A DNA stretch of 64,000 nt from Mogibacterium sp. (lineage in GTDB: Bacteria; Bacillota; Clostridia; Peptostreptococcales; Anaerovoracaceae): positions 1-64,000 of the forward strand of contig JAFRGC010000050.1 of NCBI GenBank assembly GCA_017434025.1. The letters are read 5' to 3'. Each line of letters starts with the position of its first letter. The stretch's first letter is position 1. Below, piece by piece: positions 16,804 through 25,712 of this stretch. Below the pieces are notes generated by a model. It was not told the DNA's origin and did no database searches. It was given only the letters and a program-made list of their open reading frames with translations. The translations under genes and the position numbers were made by a program.

Positions 16804-16904
16804 GCTGTTTGCAACAGTTAAGTTATTACGGGCGGTCCTCTGGGGACAGGCGATGATCGGTCTGGCAGCTCCCAAGAACGTCATGAGAGGAAGGAGAGAA
16901 TAAC
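16804..16904 (+). promoter_or_regulatory. Candidate L19 (rplS) leader
   Basis: A roughly 100-nt untranslated region between the promoter and the rplS start. It contains complementary patches (GGTCCTCTGGGGAC; CGGTCTGGCAG). In Bacillota rplS mRNAs often carry an autoregulatory L19 leader; I infer this by position and could not fit the consensus fold by eye. Confidence 0.4.
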
Positions 16905-17246
16905 GTGAATATTTTAGACCAGATCACAATGGATTACAGAAAGGATAACATTCCTGATTTCAACGTTGGTGACACACTGCGTGTACACGTCAAGATCATC
17001 GAGGGCCAGAGAGAAAGAATCCAGGTATTCGAAGGTTACGTACTTAAGAGACAGCACGGCGGAGTCAATGAGACTTTCACAGTCAGGAAGCTGTCAAACG
17101 GTATCGGTGTAGAGAAGACATTCCCACTGCACTCACCAAGGATCGACAAGATCGAGGTAGTCAAGAGGGGCAGAGTCAGAAGAGCTAAGCTCAACTACAT
17201 GCGCCAGAGAACCGGTAAGGCAGCAAGGATCAGAAGCGCTGAATAG
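16905..17246 (+). CDS. rplS: 50S ribosomal protein L19
   Basis: 113 residues from a GTG start with GGAAGGAGAG upstream. Family motifs Val-Phe-Glu-Gly and Arg-Gly-Arg-Val-Arg-Arg-Ala-Lys-Leu are present. It lies at the interface of the two ribosomal subunits. It has its own promoter and terminator. Confidence 0.97.
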   Translation: MNILDQITMDYRKDNIPDFNVGDTLRVHVKIIEGQRERIQVFEGYVLKRQHGGVNETFTVRKLSNGIGVEKTFPLHSPRIDKIEVVKRGRVRRAKLNYMRQRTGKAARIRSAE

Positions 17247-17254
17247 TAATCATG

Positions 17255-17294
17255 ATGCATACCTTAAGCAGTCAGCAGAGGGTATGCATTTTTT
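17255..17294 (+). terminator. Intrinsic terminator of rplS
   Basis: ATGCATACC (17255-17263) pairs with GGTATGCAT (17281-17289) and is followed by TTTTT. Confidence 0.88.
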
Positions 17295-17313
17295 ATCAGG
17301 AACATACAGGAAT

Positions 17314-18156
17314 ATGATAGATAATATTAACTGGTATCCGGGTCATATGAAGAAGACCCGTGAATTGATCAAGGAAAACCTCAAGGCTGTGGATTGTGTC
17401 ATAGAGATCGTCGACAGCCGTATTCCTGTGTCCAGCCGTAACCCGGTGATCAATGAACTGATATCCGGCAAGAGACGGATCGTTGTTCTCGGCAAGGCAG
17501 ATCTTGCGGATGAACAGGAGACGGCTAAGTGGAAGGCAAGGATCGCAGAAGACAGAGGGGTGGTAAATGTCCTCGACCTCAATCTGCAGTCCGGGGAGAA
17601 TATCAAGAGGCTGCTGCGCGTTCTGGAGGAGGAACAGACGAAGCGAAACGCGGAGAAGTCTGTCAAGAGACCTCTGCGCATCATGATCGTCGGCGTCCCT
17701 AATGTCGGCAAATCCTCGCTTATCAACAGACTCACCGGAAGGCGTTCTGCGCTTACCGGCGACAAACCGGGAGTGACCAAAGGCAAACAGTGGCTGACGC
17801 TGAGCAACGGTATGCAGCTCCTCGATACGCCGGGCATACTCTGGCCGAAATTCGAAGACCCTGACGTCGGTCTCAACCTGGCATTTTGCGGGAGTATCAA
17901 AGACGATATTCTCGGAGTGCAGGATCTTGGCTTTGAACTGATCAGAGTTCTTGGAGAGACTTATCCTCAGCTGCTGATGGAAAGATACAAGCTGGATGAG
18001 ATTTCTGATCAGGCGATTGAGAACATGGACAATATCGCCATCAAGAGAGGCTTCATAATGTCCGGAAAACGTATTGACTATGAACGCACCGGGAGAACTG
18101 TCCTGGACGAATTCAGAGGCGGCAAGATCGGAAGGATAACACTGGAAAAGGCATGA
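17314..18156 (+). CDS. rbgA: Ribosome biogenesis GTPase YlqF/RbgA
   Basis: 280 residues with the circularly permuted GTPase order: G4 (Gly-Lys-Ala-Asp) comes before G1 (Gly-Val-Pro-Asn-Val-Gly-Lys-Ser-Ser) and G3 (Asp-Thr-Pro-Gly). The opening Asn-Trp-Tyr-Pro-Gly-His-Met is diagnostic and supports ATG 17314. It promotes late 50S assembly. It overlaps the next gene by four bases (ATGA). Confidence 0.95.
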   Translation: MIDNINWYPGHMKKTRELIKENLKAVDCVIEIVDSRIPVSSRNPVINELISGKRRIVVLGKADLADEQETAKWKARIAEDRGVVNVLDLNLQSGENIKRLLRVLEEEQTKRNAEKSVKRPLRIMIVGVPNVGKSSLINRLTGRRSALTGDKPGVTKGKQWLTLSNGMQLLDTPGILWPKFEDPDVGLNLAFCGSIKDDILGVQDLGFELIRVLGETYPQLLMERYKLDEISDQAIENMDNIAIKRGFIMSGKRIDYERTGRTVLDEFRGGKIGRITLEKA

Positions 18157-19496
18157 CCAAATCCGAAAGACTGGAAAGAGATAAATTCAGACTCGCTGAG
18201 ATGAAGGCTCACGAAGACGAACTGAGACTGAACGGATGCAGGTATATCGCAGGCATCGATGAGGTCGGAAGAGGACCTCTCGCAGGACCTGTCTATGCTG
18301 CATGCGTTATTTTGCCTGCAGACTGGGACGTGCCTGGGATCAACGACTCCAAGAAGCTCTCTGCGAAGAAGCGTGAGGAACTGTCAGATACTATTCTTGC
18401 GGGCTCAGTCGCTTATGGAATCGGCATTGCCGACAATCGGGAGATCGATGAGATCAATATTCTGGAAGCGACCAAGAACGCGATGAAGCGTGCGATTGAT
18501 GCATGCGGTGAGATGCTGCGTGACAAAGCCGGTCAGGACGCAACAATCGATATGCTCCTGATCGATGCAGTCAGACTCGATGCAGGTATCCCATGCGAAG
18601 CGATCATCAAGGGAGATGAGAAGAGCCTGAGTATCGCAGCTGCTTCGATCGTGGCCAAAGTCGCGAGAGATGATTTCATGACCCGGATGGAAGAAGTGTA
18701 TCCGGGGTATGATTTTGCCGGGAACAAAGGATACGGCACAGCAAAGCATTATGAAGGGCTGAGACGCCTCGGATATACACCGATCCACAGGAGATCATTC
18801 CTGCGTAAATTCGAAGAAGAGCAGAGCACCGGGAAGATCGCCTGGGGCAATACAGATACAGAGAAAGGAACCGGCACAGTGGCGAAGAGCGGCAAAGTAT
18901 ATGCAGTCAGAAAAGGCAGGACTACAGGGCTGTTCATGTCCTGGGAAGACTGCAAGGCACAGACAGACGGATTCCAGGGAGCAGAGTATAAGAGTTTCGC
19001 TGATCCTGCAGAAGCAATGCGTTATCTGGGACTGAGTGCCTCAGACAATGAGGAGAAATTCCCTGAGGGTGTCAGAGCATATGTCGATGGCAGCTATGAT
19101 GCCGCAACGGGCAGATTTTCATGTGGAGTAGTCATGGTCAGGACCGGAGCAGACGGCAGTGTGATCAGGACAAGAGAACTGAGCAGAGCATTTGACGATG
19201 CCGAAGCTGCGAAACAGAGAAATGTCGCCGGAGAGATCATGGGAGCTAAACTCGCAATCGACTTCTGTATCGCGAATGGCATAGACCGGGTGAGCATATA
19301 CCATGACTATGAAGGTGTAGGCAAATGGGCGGATGGTTTATGGAAAGCCAACAATCCTCTGACTCAGGGATACAGACAGTATGTTGCTGAAGCCAGGAAG
19401 AGGATGGCTATCGTATTCATCAAAGTCAGAGCCCATGCGGGCAACAAGTATAATGAGCTTGCGGACAAACTGGCCAAGAGTGCGCTCGGGATCTGA
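18153..19496 (+). CDS. RNase HII - RNase HI fusion protein
   Basis: 447 residues, about twice a normal RNase HII. Residues 30-225 are RNase HII (rnhB): Gly-Ile-Asp-Glu-Val-Gly-Arg-Gly supplies Asp36 and Glu37, and Leu-Ile-Asp-Ala the third acid. After a linker, residues 247-290 form an RNase H1 N-terminal (viroplasmin-like) hybrid-binding domain with Val-Arg-Lys-Gly-Arg and Trp-Glu-Asp-Cys. Residues 305-447 are RNase HI with Asp312, Glu361, Asp385, His428 and Asp438 all in place. Both halves look catalytically complete, so one chain could remove both single ribonucleotides and long RNA-DNA hybrids. The reading frame is continuous, without frameshift. Confidence 0.92.
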   Translation: MTKSERLERDKFRLAEMKAHEDELRLNGCRYIAGIDEVGRGPLAGPVYAACVILPADWDVPGINDSKKLSAKKREELSDTILAGSVAYGIGIADNREIDEINILEATKNAMKRAIDACGEMLRDKAGQDATIDMLLIDAVRLDAGIPCEAIIKGDEKSLSIAAASIVAKVARDDFMTRMEEVYPGYDFAGNKGYGTAKHYEGLRRLGYTPIHRRSFLRKFEEEQSTGKIAWGNTDTEKGTGTVAKSGKVYAVRKGRTTGLFMSWEDCKAQTDGFQGAEYKSFADPAEAMRYLGLSASDNEEKFPEGVRAYVDGSYDAATGRFSCGVVMVRTGADGSVIRTRELSRAFDDAEAAKQRNVAGEIMGAKLAIDFCIANGIDRVSIYHDYEGVGKWADGLWKANNPLTQGYRQYVAEARKRMAIVFIKVRAHAGNKYNELADKLAKSALGI

Positions 19497-19520
19497 TCGG
19501 CAGAGAGTTTTGATTTGAGG

Positions 19521-19549
19521 TTGAACTGCCGCGCGGGATGTGTTACAAT
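19521..19549 (+). promoter_or_regulatory. tRNA-Val promoter
   Basis: TTGAAC (19521-19526), 17 bp, TACAAT (19544-19549). Confidence 0.8.
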
Positions 19550-19561
19550 GCCTCTTGTAGC

Positions 19562-19637
19562 GGTCTATTAGCTCAGTTGGGAGAGCGACAGGGTGACAAC
19601 CTGTAGGTCATTGGTTCAAGTCCAATATAGGCCACCA
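19562..19637 (+). tRNA. tRNA-Val(GAC)
   Basis: 76-nt cloverleaf with encoded CCA. Acceptor GGTCTAT/ATAGGCC includes one T-G wobble. Anticodon stem ACAGG/CCTGT; loop GTGACAA gives anticodon GAC (codons GUC and GUU). T arm ATTGG-TTCAAGT-CCAAT. Confidence 0.95.
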
Positions 19638-19640
19638 AGC

Positions 19641-19662
19641 ACCCGCCTCAAGGCGGGTTTTG
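19641..19662 (+). terminator. Terminator of tRNA-Val
   Basis: ACCCGCC-TCAA-GGCGGGT followed by TTTTG; it starts three bases after the tRNA CCA. Confidence 0.88.
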
Positions 19663-19700
19663 TCTTACTAAGTGATCGATAACGGTCATCAACAGTCAGG

Positions 19701-19738
19701 GACGGTTTTCGGTACATATCTGAAACCGTCTTTTTTTT
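19701..19738 (+). terminator. Strong terminator in front of pepP (possible attenuator)
   Basis: GACGGTTTTCGG pairs with CTGAAACCGTC and is followed by eight T. It ends 17 bp before the pepP ATG, leaving only the ribosome binding site after it. It cannot serve an upstream gene, because the tRNA already has its own terminator 40 bp earlier. pepP mRNA must pass through it or start inside it. Confidence 0.8.
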
Positions 19739-19755
19739 CGCACAGGAGAATCGTG

Positions 19756-21570
19756 ATGAAACAGGAAATAATCGAACTTCGCAGCCAGATGTCAGCAGAA
19801 GGAATGGACGTATATTACGTTCCTGCCGGAGATCCACATGGATCAGAGTATGTGAATGACCATTACAAAGCTTGTGAGTTTCTCAGCGGTCTGCTGGCTG
19901 AGAATGAAACTCTCATCGTAACAGATGACGGCGCCTGGATATGGACAGACGGTAGATTTTTCCTGCAGGCTGACAGAGAACTGGCCGGAAGCGGGATCGA
20001 ACTCATGAAAATGGGCGTGGACGGCGTGCCGACACCTATGGAATTCATGGTCGATCTTGCGAAGAAGTACTTTGAGACACACAAGGGAGAATTCGCAATT
20101 GGATTTGACGGCAGGACAGTACCGGCAGGCCTTGATGCAGAGCTTAAGAAAGCTTTCAGCGAAGCAGGCCTTGAGGGTGTTGTATGGAAGTTCGATAAGG
20201 ACCTTGCGGGCAGGATCTGGAAGGACAGACCTGCGATCAGGCCTTCTGATATCTGGCAGCTTCCGCTCAGCTCGGCAGGTATGACCGCAGCTGATAAGGT
20301 CAGTCTGGTCCGTGAGAAGATGGCCGAGAGAGGAGCAGATGTTCTTGTGCTCGCGGATCTCACATCAACTGCCTGGCTGTTCAACCTCAGAGGTGCGGAT
20401 ATCGATTACACACCGGTATTCTTCTCATTCGCTGTTATAACACAGGATCAGGCGATCCTGTACGTCATGGACGGTACTCTGGATGATCTCAGGAAGAAAG
20501 GTTTCGATGAAGATCTGTCATTCGTTGAGTTCAGGAACTACGATCAGATATACGATGATGTCTCCGGATACGGCAGTGACCGGAAGGTCTGGATGGATCT
20601 CAAGTCCGCGAATTATGATCTGCTCATGGCAGTCAGAGGTGTGGACTCAGATACCGACAATGTGATCAACGAGACGGATCCTGTCACGCTTGCGAAAACT
20701 GTGAAGAATGAGACAGAGATACACAGCACGATCAACGCGCATATCAAGGATGGCGTAGCGGTGACGAAATTCATAAGATGGATCAAGGAGGCAGCGAAGA
20801 CGAGCCGCCAGACAGAGATCAGCGCAGCGGATCATCTGGAAGCCCTCAGACGTGAGCAGCAGGACTGCTTCGATCTGAGTTTTGGCTCGATCTCCGGTTA
20901 CGGACCTAACGGGGCGATCGTTCATTATGCTCCGTCACCTGAGACCGATCTGGAGATCAAACCTGAAGGTTTCCTTCTGATGGACAGCGGCGGGCAGTAT
21001 CTTGACGGTACCACTGATATCACCAGAACGATCGCAGTAGGCCCGCTGACACAGGAGATGAAGGAAGGGTATACAAGAGTACTCAAGGGGCATATTGCTC
21101 TCTCCAGGTATGTGATTACACCGGAAACAACATACAAACAGCTTGATGAGTGCACCAGAGCTTCGCTCAGAGAAGTCGGCCTTGACTATATGCACGGAGT
21201 CAGCCATGGAGTCGGTCATGTACTGGCAGTCCATGAGGGACCTGCGGGTGTGAAGAAGACGGATACTCCTCATGAGCTGAAGCCTGGAATGATCATGTCC
21301 AATGAACCGGGACTGTACATTGCAGGTGAATATGGCATCAGGATCGAGAACGAGATCCTGATGAAAGACGGAGGCAGCGATACTCTGATCAGTGAGCCGA
21401 TCACTATGGTACCTTATGAGCGTGAAGCGATCGTTACAGACCTGCTTACCGATGAAGAACTGGAATGGATCAATAACTATCACAGTAGTGTCAGAGAAGT
21501 CCTGATGCCGTTCATGGATGGTGCTGACAGAGATTTTCTTATCAAAGAGACCGAACCTATCATCCGATAG
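19756..21570 (+). CDS. pepP: Xaa-Pro aminopeptidase, M24B family
   Basis: 604 residues, the long three-domain form: two creatinase-like N-terminal domains and a C-terminal pita-bread catalytic domain. Metal ligands are visible in Asp-Ser-Gly-Gly, Thr-Asp-Ile-Thr, Gly-His-Gly-type Ser-His-Gly-Val-Gly-His-Val-Leu and Asn-Glu-Pro-Gly. It removes N-terminal residues that precede proline, in the cytoplasm. ATG 19756 is chosen because CAGGAG lies 7 bp before it; the longer frame would run through the terminator. Confidence 0.94.
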   Translation: MKQEIIELRSQMSAEGMDVYYVPAGDPHGSEYVNDHYKACEFLSGLLAENETLIVTDDGAWIWTDGRFFLQADRELAGSGIELMKMGVDGVPTPMEFMVDLAKKYFETHKGEFAIGFDGRTVPAGLDAELKKAFSEAGLEGVVWKFDKDLAGRIWKDRPAIRPSDIWQLPLSSAGMTAADKVSLVREKMAERGADVLVLADLTSTAWLFNLRGADIDYTPVFFSFAVITQDQAILYVMDGTLDDLRKKGFDEDLSFVEFRNYDQIYDDVSGYGSDRKVWMDLKSANYDLLMAVRGVDSDTDNVINETDPVTLAKTVKNETEIHSTINAHIKDGVAVTKFIRWIKEAAKTSRQTEISAADHLEALRREQQDCFDLSFGSISGYGPNGAIVHYAPSPETDLEIKPEGFLLMDSGGQYLDGTTDITRTIAVGPLTQEMKEGYTRVLKGHIALSRYVITPETTYKQLDECTRASLREVGLDYMHGVSHGVGHVLAVHEGPAGVKKTDTPHELKPGMIMSNEPGLYIAGEYGIRIENEILMKDGGSDTLISEPITMVPYEREAIVTDLLTDEELEWINNYHSSVREVLMPFMDGADRDFLIKETEPIIR

Positions 21571-21593
21571 TTAATGCGCCGGCCATGCTGATG

Positions 21594-21602
21594 TGATATA
21601 AT
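21594..21602 (+). promoter_or_regulatory. Extended -10 promoter
   Basis: TGATATAAT, perfect -10 with TG extension, 41 bp before the alarmone synthetase gene. No clear -35. Confidence 0.5.
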
Positions 21603-21643
21603 CAATTGGTTAATCACACATTTACAGGAAGGGATTTGCGCAC

Positions 21644-22345
21644 ATGTCATTCAGATACTATTACGCTGACCAGATCAGACAGAAAAGACCTGAGTATAAG
21701 GGTACTGATGAGCAGCTTCAATCTACGATCGATGATATCAGCATTTTATATGGTGCTGCACTCAGAGAGATGGAGACCAAACTCCAGATCCTGTCTGATG
21801 ATTTCGATAAGACGCATGCGTACATGCCGATCCATCACATACAGACGAGGCTCAAGAGCATCGACAGTATAATGGAGAAGGCCACGAGATACGGGATCAA
21901 GGATCCGATCAACAATCTTGATCAGGTCAGGAGAGAGATCCTGGATATTGCTGGGGTCAGGGTGGTCTGCAACTATGAGGAGGATCTGCATACGATGTCA
22001 AGCATTCTGCTCAGTCAGGAGGACATCGAACTGATCCGGATCAAGGACTACTGCAGAAATCCTAAGGAGAGCGGATACCGCAGTCTGCATGTGGTAGTTG
22101 CCTTGCCTGTCTATCTTGTCAATAAGAAGAAAATGGTACCTGTAGAGATACAGTTCCGCAGCATAACGATGGATGCGTGGGCATGTCTGGAACACGAACT
22201 CAGATATAAGAACAAAGGCAAACTCTCGGAGGAGACCGTCAATACGCTCAAAGAATGCGCCGAGACTCTGCATAATGTCGATGAGAAAATGTCCAGAGTA
22301 AGACATGAAGTGCTCAAATACGACAGCAAATACAGCGATTACTGA
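21644..22345 (+). CDS. Small alarmone synthetase, (p)ppGpp synthetase
   Basis: 233 residues carrying only a RelA/SpoT synthetase domain, with no hydrolase, TGS or ACT domain. Conserved segments are Asp-Ile-Ala-Gly-Val-Arg-Val, Gly-Tyr-Arg-Ser-Leu-His and Val-Glu-Ile-Gln-Phe-Arg with Glu-His-Glu-Leu-Arg-Tyr-Lys. It transfers pyrophosphate from ATP to GTP or GDP. It matches the RelQ/RelP (YjbM/YwaC) class; I cannot separate the two by eye. Cell-wall stress often induces such genes. Confidence 0.92.
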   Translation: MSFRYYYADQIRQKRPEYKGTDEQLQSTIDDISILYGAALREMETKLQILSDDFDKTHAYMPIHHIQTRLKSIDSIMEKATRYGIKDPINNLDQVRREILDIAGVRVVCNYEEDLHTMSSILLSQEDIELIRIKDYCRNPKESGYRSLHVVVALPVYLVNKKKMVPVEIQFRSITMDAWACLEHELRYKNKGKLSEETVNTLKECAETLHNVDEKMSRVRHEVLKYDSKYSDY

Positions 22346-22384
22346 TACTGAAATATAATAACCGGATAATGGAGAATCACACAG

Positions 22385-25066
22385 ATGAAGAATTTGGCTA
22401 AGACTTATAATCCCAAGGAGTTCGAAGACCGCATCTATGAGATGTGGGAGGAGAAAGGCGCGTTCAACGCTGATATAGACGAGAACAAGAAACCTTTCAC
22501 GATCATGATGCCGCCTCCTAATATCACAGGACAGCTCCACATGGGACACGCACTGGATCATACTCTGCAGGATATCCTTACGAGATGGAAGAGGATGCAG
22601 GGATATTCATCGCTCTGGCTGCCTGGCTCAGACCATGCCAGCATTGCGACTGAGGTCAAGGTAGTTGAGAAGCTCCGCAATGAGAAGGGAATAGACAAAC
22701 ACGATCTGACCCGTGAGGAGTTCCTTGAGTATGCCTGGGATTGGAAGAGAGAGTACGGCGGCAGGATCACCAGACAGTGCCGCAAGCTCGGAGACTCCTG
22801 CGACTGGCGCAGAGAGAGATTTACGATGGACGAAGGCTGCAACCATGCAGTCAACGAGATGTTCATCAGCCTGTATAAGAAAGGTCTGATCTACAAAGGC
22901 GACAGGATCATCAACTGGTGTCCTAGCTGCGAGACTACTCTTTCGGATGCAGAGGTCGAGCACGAGGACATAGACGGTCACTACTGGTACTTCCGCTATC
23001 CGGCAGCTGACGGAGGAGAAGGGATCACGATCGCAACATCCCGTCCTGAGACGATGTTCGCCGATGTCGCGATTGCTGTCGCGGAAGGCGATGAGAGATA
23101 TGCAGATCTGGTAGGCAAAACCGTCATACTGCCGCTCGTAGGCCGCGAGATACCGGTCATTACCGATGAGCACGCTGACCCTGAGAAGGGTACCGGCGCT
23201 GTCAAGATCACTCCGGCTCATGATATGAACGACTTCGAGGTAGGTCAGAGGAACGGTCTGGATTCCAGCCTGTCCTGCATTGACGAGCATGCGAAGATGA
23301 CATCCCTTGCAGGCAAGTATGAGGGCATGGACCGCTATGAGTGCCGTAAGGCATGGGTCAAAGACCTTGAAGAAGCCGGATATCTCGTCAAGATCGATGA
23401 TCTTACGATTCCTGTCGGAAAGTGCTACAGATGCCATACTGTAGTTGAACCGAGGATCAGTGATCAGTGGTTCGTAGCGATGAAGACTCTTGCAGAGCCG
23501 GCTATCAAGGCTGCTGAGGGAGAAGGCGGAGAGCTGGCCATCGTTCCTAAGAGATTCGAGAAGATCTATCTCAACTGGCTCTACGATATCCGCGACTGGT
23601 GTATCTCCAGACAGCTCTGGTGGGGACACAGGATCCCTGCATATTATTGTGATGAGTGCGGTGAGATCGTTGTAGACTATTCTATGCCTGAGAAGTGCCC
23701 GAAGTGCGGATGCACGCACCTCCATCAGGACGAGGATGTTCTTGACACATGGTTCAGTTCTGCACTCTGGCCATTCTCGACACTCGGCTGGCCTGAGAAG
23801 ACACCTGAACTTGAGCATTTCTATCCTAACAGCGTTATGGTAACCGGATACGATATTCTGTTCTTCTGGGTCATCAGAATGGTGTTCTCCGGACTTTACG
23901 CTATGGGAGATATACCGTTTAAGTATGTTTACATACACGGTCTGGTCAGAGATGAGCTGGGCCGCAAGATGAGCAAATCACTCGGCAACGGTATCGATCC
24001 GCTTGAAGTGATCAACGAAGTCGGAGCTGACGCTCTCAGATTCATGCTGGCGACAGGTATCTCACCGGGCAACGACATGAGATTTATCCAGGGCAAACTG
24101 GAATCCGCAAGGAATTTTGCCAATAAGCTGTGGAATGCGTCAAGATTCACCATCATGAACCTCCAGAGCGAAGATGGCGGTTTCCTGCCTATGGCAGATG
24201 AGAATACAGCCGTTCTGAGAGATGAGGACAAGTGGATCATAGCCAAGATCAATGAAGGCGCTGCAGAGATCACAAGCGATCTCGACAGATTTGAGACCGG
24301 ACTTGCAGGTCAGAAGATCTATGATCTGATATGGGATGTTTACTGTGACTGGTACATCGAGCTGATCAAAGCAAGACTGTACGGTGATGACGAAGAGGAC
24401 AAGAAGACCGCGCGTTATGTACTGCAGAAAACTCTCAAGGATCTTCTGAGACTGCTGCATCCTTATATGCCTTTCATCACGGAAGAGATCTGGGGATATC
24501 TTCAGGCAGAGCCACGTACCGAGGATAACCCGGATGGCCTCCTGATCAGGGAGACCTGGCCGGTGTTCGATCCTGAGATCAACTACGCTGATGCAGTCAG
24601 GAAGATCGATACCGCTATGGAGATCATCAAAGCGGTAAGAGCGATCAGGGTCGAGGCGGAAGCCGCTCCTTCAAGGAAGGTGAGCCTGATCATCAGAACC
24701 GATTCGATCAAAGATATGATCCCGGCAATAGAGAATCACATCTGCAAGATCGCCAATGTGGAGAACATCACGGTCGAACCTGCGGGAACAGATGCACCGG
24801 ATGATGTTATGTCTGCAGTAATCGACGGAGCGGAGATCCTGGTTCCGCTCGATGAGCTCGTTGACAAGGCAGCTGAGATCGAAAGACTGGAGAAGGAGAA
24901 GAAGAGACTCGAAGGAGAGGTCCTGAGAGTTGAGAAGAAACTGGCAAATCAGGGCTTCGTTTCCAAAGCCCCGGCTGCAGTAGTCGAGGAAGAAAGAGCG
25001 AAAGGCGAGAAGTACAGAGACATGCTTGAAACAGTGTCTTCGAGACTTGCTTCGTTGAGGAAATAA
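22385..25066 (+). CDS. valS: Valyl-tRNA synthetase
   Basis: 893 residues. Class I signatures: Pro-Asn-Ile-Thr-Gly-Gln-Leu-His-Met-Gly-His (about 42) and Lys-Met-Ser-Lys-Ser (about 523). An editing domain lies between, with zinc-finger-like cysteines (Cys-x-x-Cys near 175, 420 and 440). The C-terminus is the long coiled coil typical of ValRS. It charges tRNA-Val, one species of which lies 2.7 kb upstream. No T-box leader is visible in the 40-bp gap before it. Confidence 0.97.
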   Translation: MKNLAKTYNPKEFEDRIYEMWEEKGAFNADIDENKKPFTIMMPPPNITGQLHMGHALDHTLQDILTRWKRMQGYSSLWLPGSDHASIATEVKVVEKLRNEKGIDKHDLTREEFLEYAWDWKREYGGRITRQCRKLGDSCDWRRERFTMDEGCNHAVNEMFISLYKKGLIYKGDRIINWCPSCETTLSDAEVEHEDIDGHYWYFRYPAADGGEGITIATSRPETMFADVAIAVAEGDERYADLVGKTVILPLVGREIPVITDEHADPEKGTGAVKITPAHDMNDFEVGQRNGLDSSLSCIDEHAKMTSLAGKYEGMDRYECRKAWVKDLEEAGYLVKIDDLTIPVGKCYRCHTVVEPRISDQWFVAMKTLAEPAIKAAEGEGGELAIVPKRFEKIYLNWLYDIRDWCISRQLWWGHRIPAYYCDECGEIVVDYSMPEKCPKCGCTHLHQDEDVLDTWFSSALWPFSTLGWPEKTPELEHFYPNSVMVTGYDILFFWVIRMVFSGLYAMGDIPFKYVYIHGLVRDELGRKMSKSLGNGIDPLEVINEVGADALRFMLATGISPGNDMRFIQGKLESARNFANKLWNASRFTIMNLQSEDGGFLPMADENTAVLRDEDKWIIAKINEGAAEITSDLDRFETGLAGQKIYDLIWDVYCDWYIELIKARLYGDDEEDKKTARYVLQKTLKDLLRLLHPYMPFITEEIWGYLQAEPRTEDNPDGLLIRETWPVFDPEINYADAVRKIDTAMEIIKAVRAIRVEAEAAPSRKVSLIIRTDSIKDMIPAIENHICKIANVENITVEPAGTDAPDDVMSAVIDGAEILVPLDELVDKAAEIERLEKEKKRLEGEVLRVEKKLANQGFVSKAPAAVVEEERAKGEKYRDMLETVSSRLASLRK

Positions 25067-25078
25067 TGTATCAAACAC

Positions 25079-25112
25079 GATGCCCGCACTCTGGCGGGCA
25101 TCCGGTTTCTGT
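25079..25112 (+). terminator. Probable terminator of valS
   Basis: GATGCCCGC (25079-25087) pairs with GCGGGCATC (25094-25102); the following tail CGGTTTCTGTT is only moderately T-rich. Confidence 0.6.
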
Positions 25113-25133
25113 TGAAAAATACAATGGTTGAGG

Positions 25134-25162
25134 TTGAATAGGTTTTTTTTCTGTTGTATACT
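25134..25162 (+). promoter_or_regulatory. Promoter of the small P-loop gene
   Basis: TTGAAT (25134-25139), 17 bp including a run of eight T, TATACT (25157-25162). Confidence 0.75.
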
Positions 25163-25191
25163 AACCTCATCAATAAAGGAGGGATCAGCGA

Positions 25192-25614
25192 ATGGTAAAG
25201 CTGTTGATAGGACATAAAGGAAGCGGTAAGACTAAGAGGATGATAGAGATAGCCAATGACACGGTTCAGACGGCAAGAGGCAGTATCGTATTCATCAATA
25301 AGAACTCTAGGCTTATCTACGACCTGGACTATAAGATCAGAGTCGTTTGCATGGAAGATTTTCCTCACATCACCAATGAAGATGAGTATATAGGATTCCT
25401 GTTCGGGATCATGAGTTCTGATAACGATATCGAGACGATCTTCCTGGATGGTATCATGAGACACAGAGATTTCGCTCTGGAGATCCTTCCGAGCTTCATC
25501 GAGAAGATCAAGGTCATCTCCAAGGAGTCGGGTATCGACTTCGTCCTCAGCGTAAGCGCTGAACTCGAGGAGATGATCGGAGTAGACTTCGACAATATCG
25601 AGGTACTGAATTAG
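25192..25614 (+). CDS. Small P-loop ATP-binding protein of unknown function
   Basis: 140 residues. Walker A Gly-His-Lys-Gly-Ser-Gly-Lys-Thr begins at residue 7, and a Walker B-like Thr-Ile-Phe-Leu-Asp-Gly lies near residue 83. No further domain is present, so this is a minimal P-loop unit. It forms its own transcription unit with a good promoter, AAGGAGGG binding site and a terminator. Proteins of this type occur in Clostridia, but I know no function. Confidence 0.75.
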   Translation: MVKLLIGHKGSGKTKRMIEIANDTVQTARGSIVFINKNSRLIYDLDYKIRVVCMEDFPHITNEDEYIGFLFGIMSSDNDIETIFLDGIMRHRDFALEILPSFIEKIKVISKESGIDFVLSVSAELEEMIGVDFDNIEVLN

Positions 25615-25625
25615 ACAGAATCTGT

Positions 25626-25660
25626 GCCCCGGGCAGATAGCTCGGGGCTGATATTTTTTT
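25626..25660 (+). terminator. Intrinsic terminator
   Basis: GCCCCG-11 nt-CGGGGC, then TGATATTTTTTT. Confidence 0.85.
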
Positions 25661-25712
25661 GATTTAACGTTCGGGTTAGAAACCATCAGGGAATTTGCCA
25701 TTCGGAGGGAAT

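Noticed and set aside
18153-19496. RNase HII-HI fusion as an assembly artefact
   Set aside because: The linker and a hybrid-binding domain lie between the two catalytic parts in a clean frame, and both domains begin and end at natural borders.
22346-22384. T-box leader for valS
   Set aside because: The gap to the preceding gene is under 40 bp, far too short for a T-box.
22628-23938. Long open frame (436 codons) antisense to valS
   Set aside because: Shadow of a highly conserved gene; composition (many Arg, Ser, Cys, His) is typical of antisense reading.
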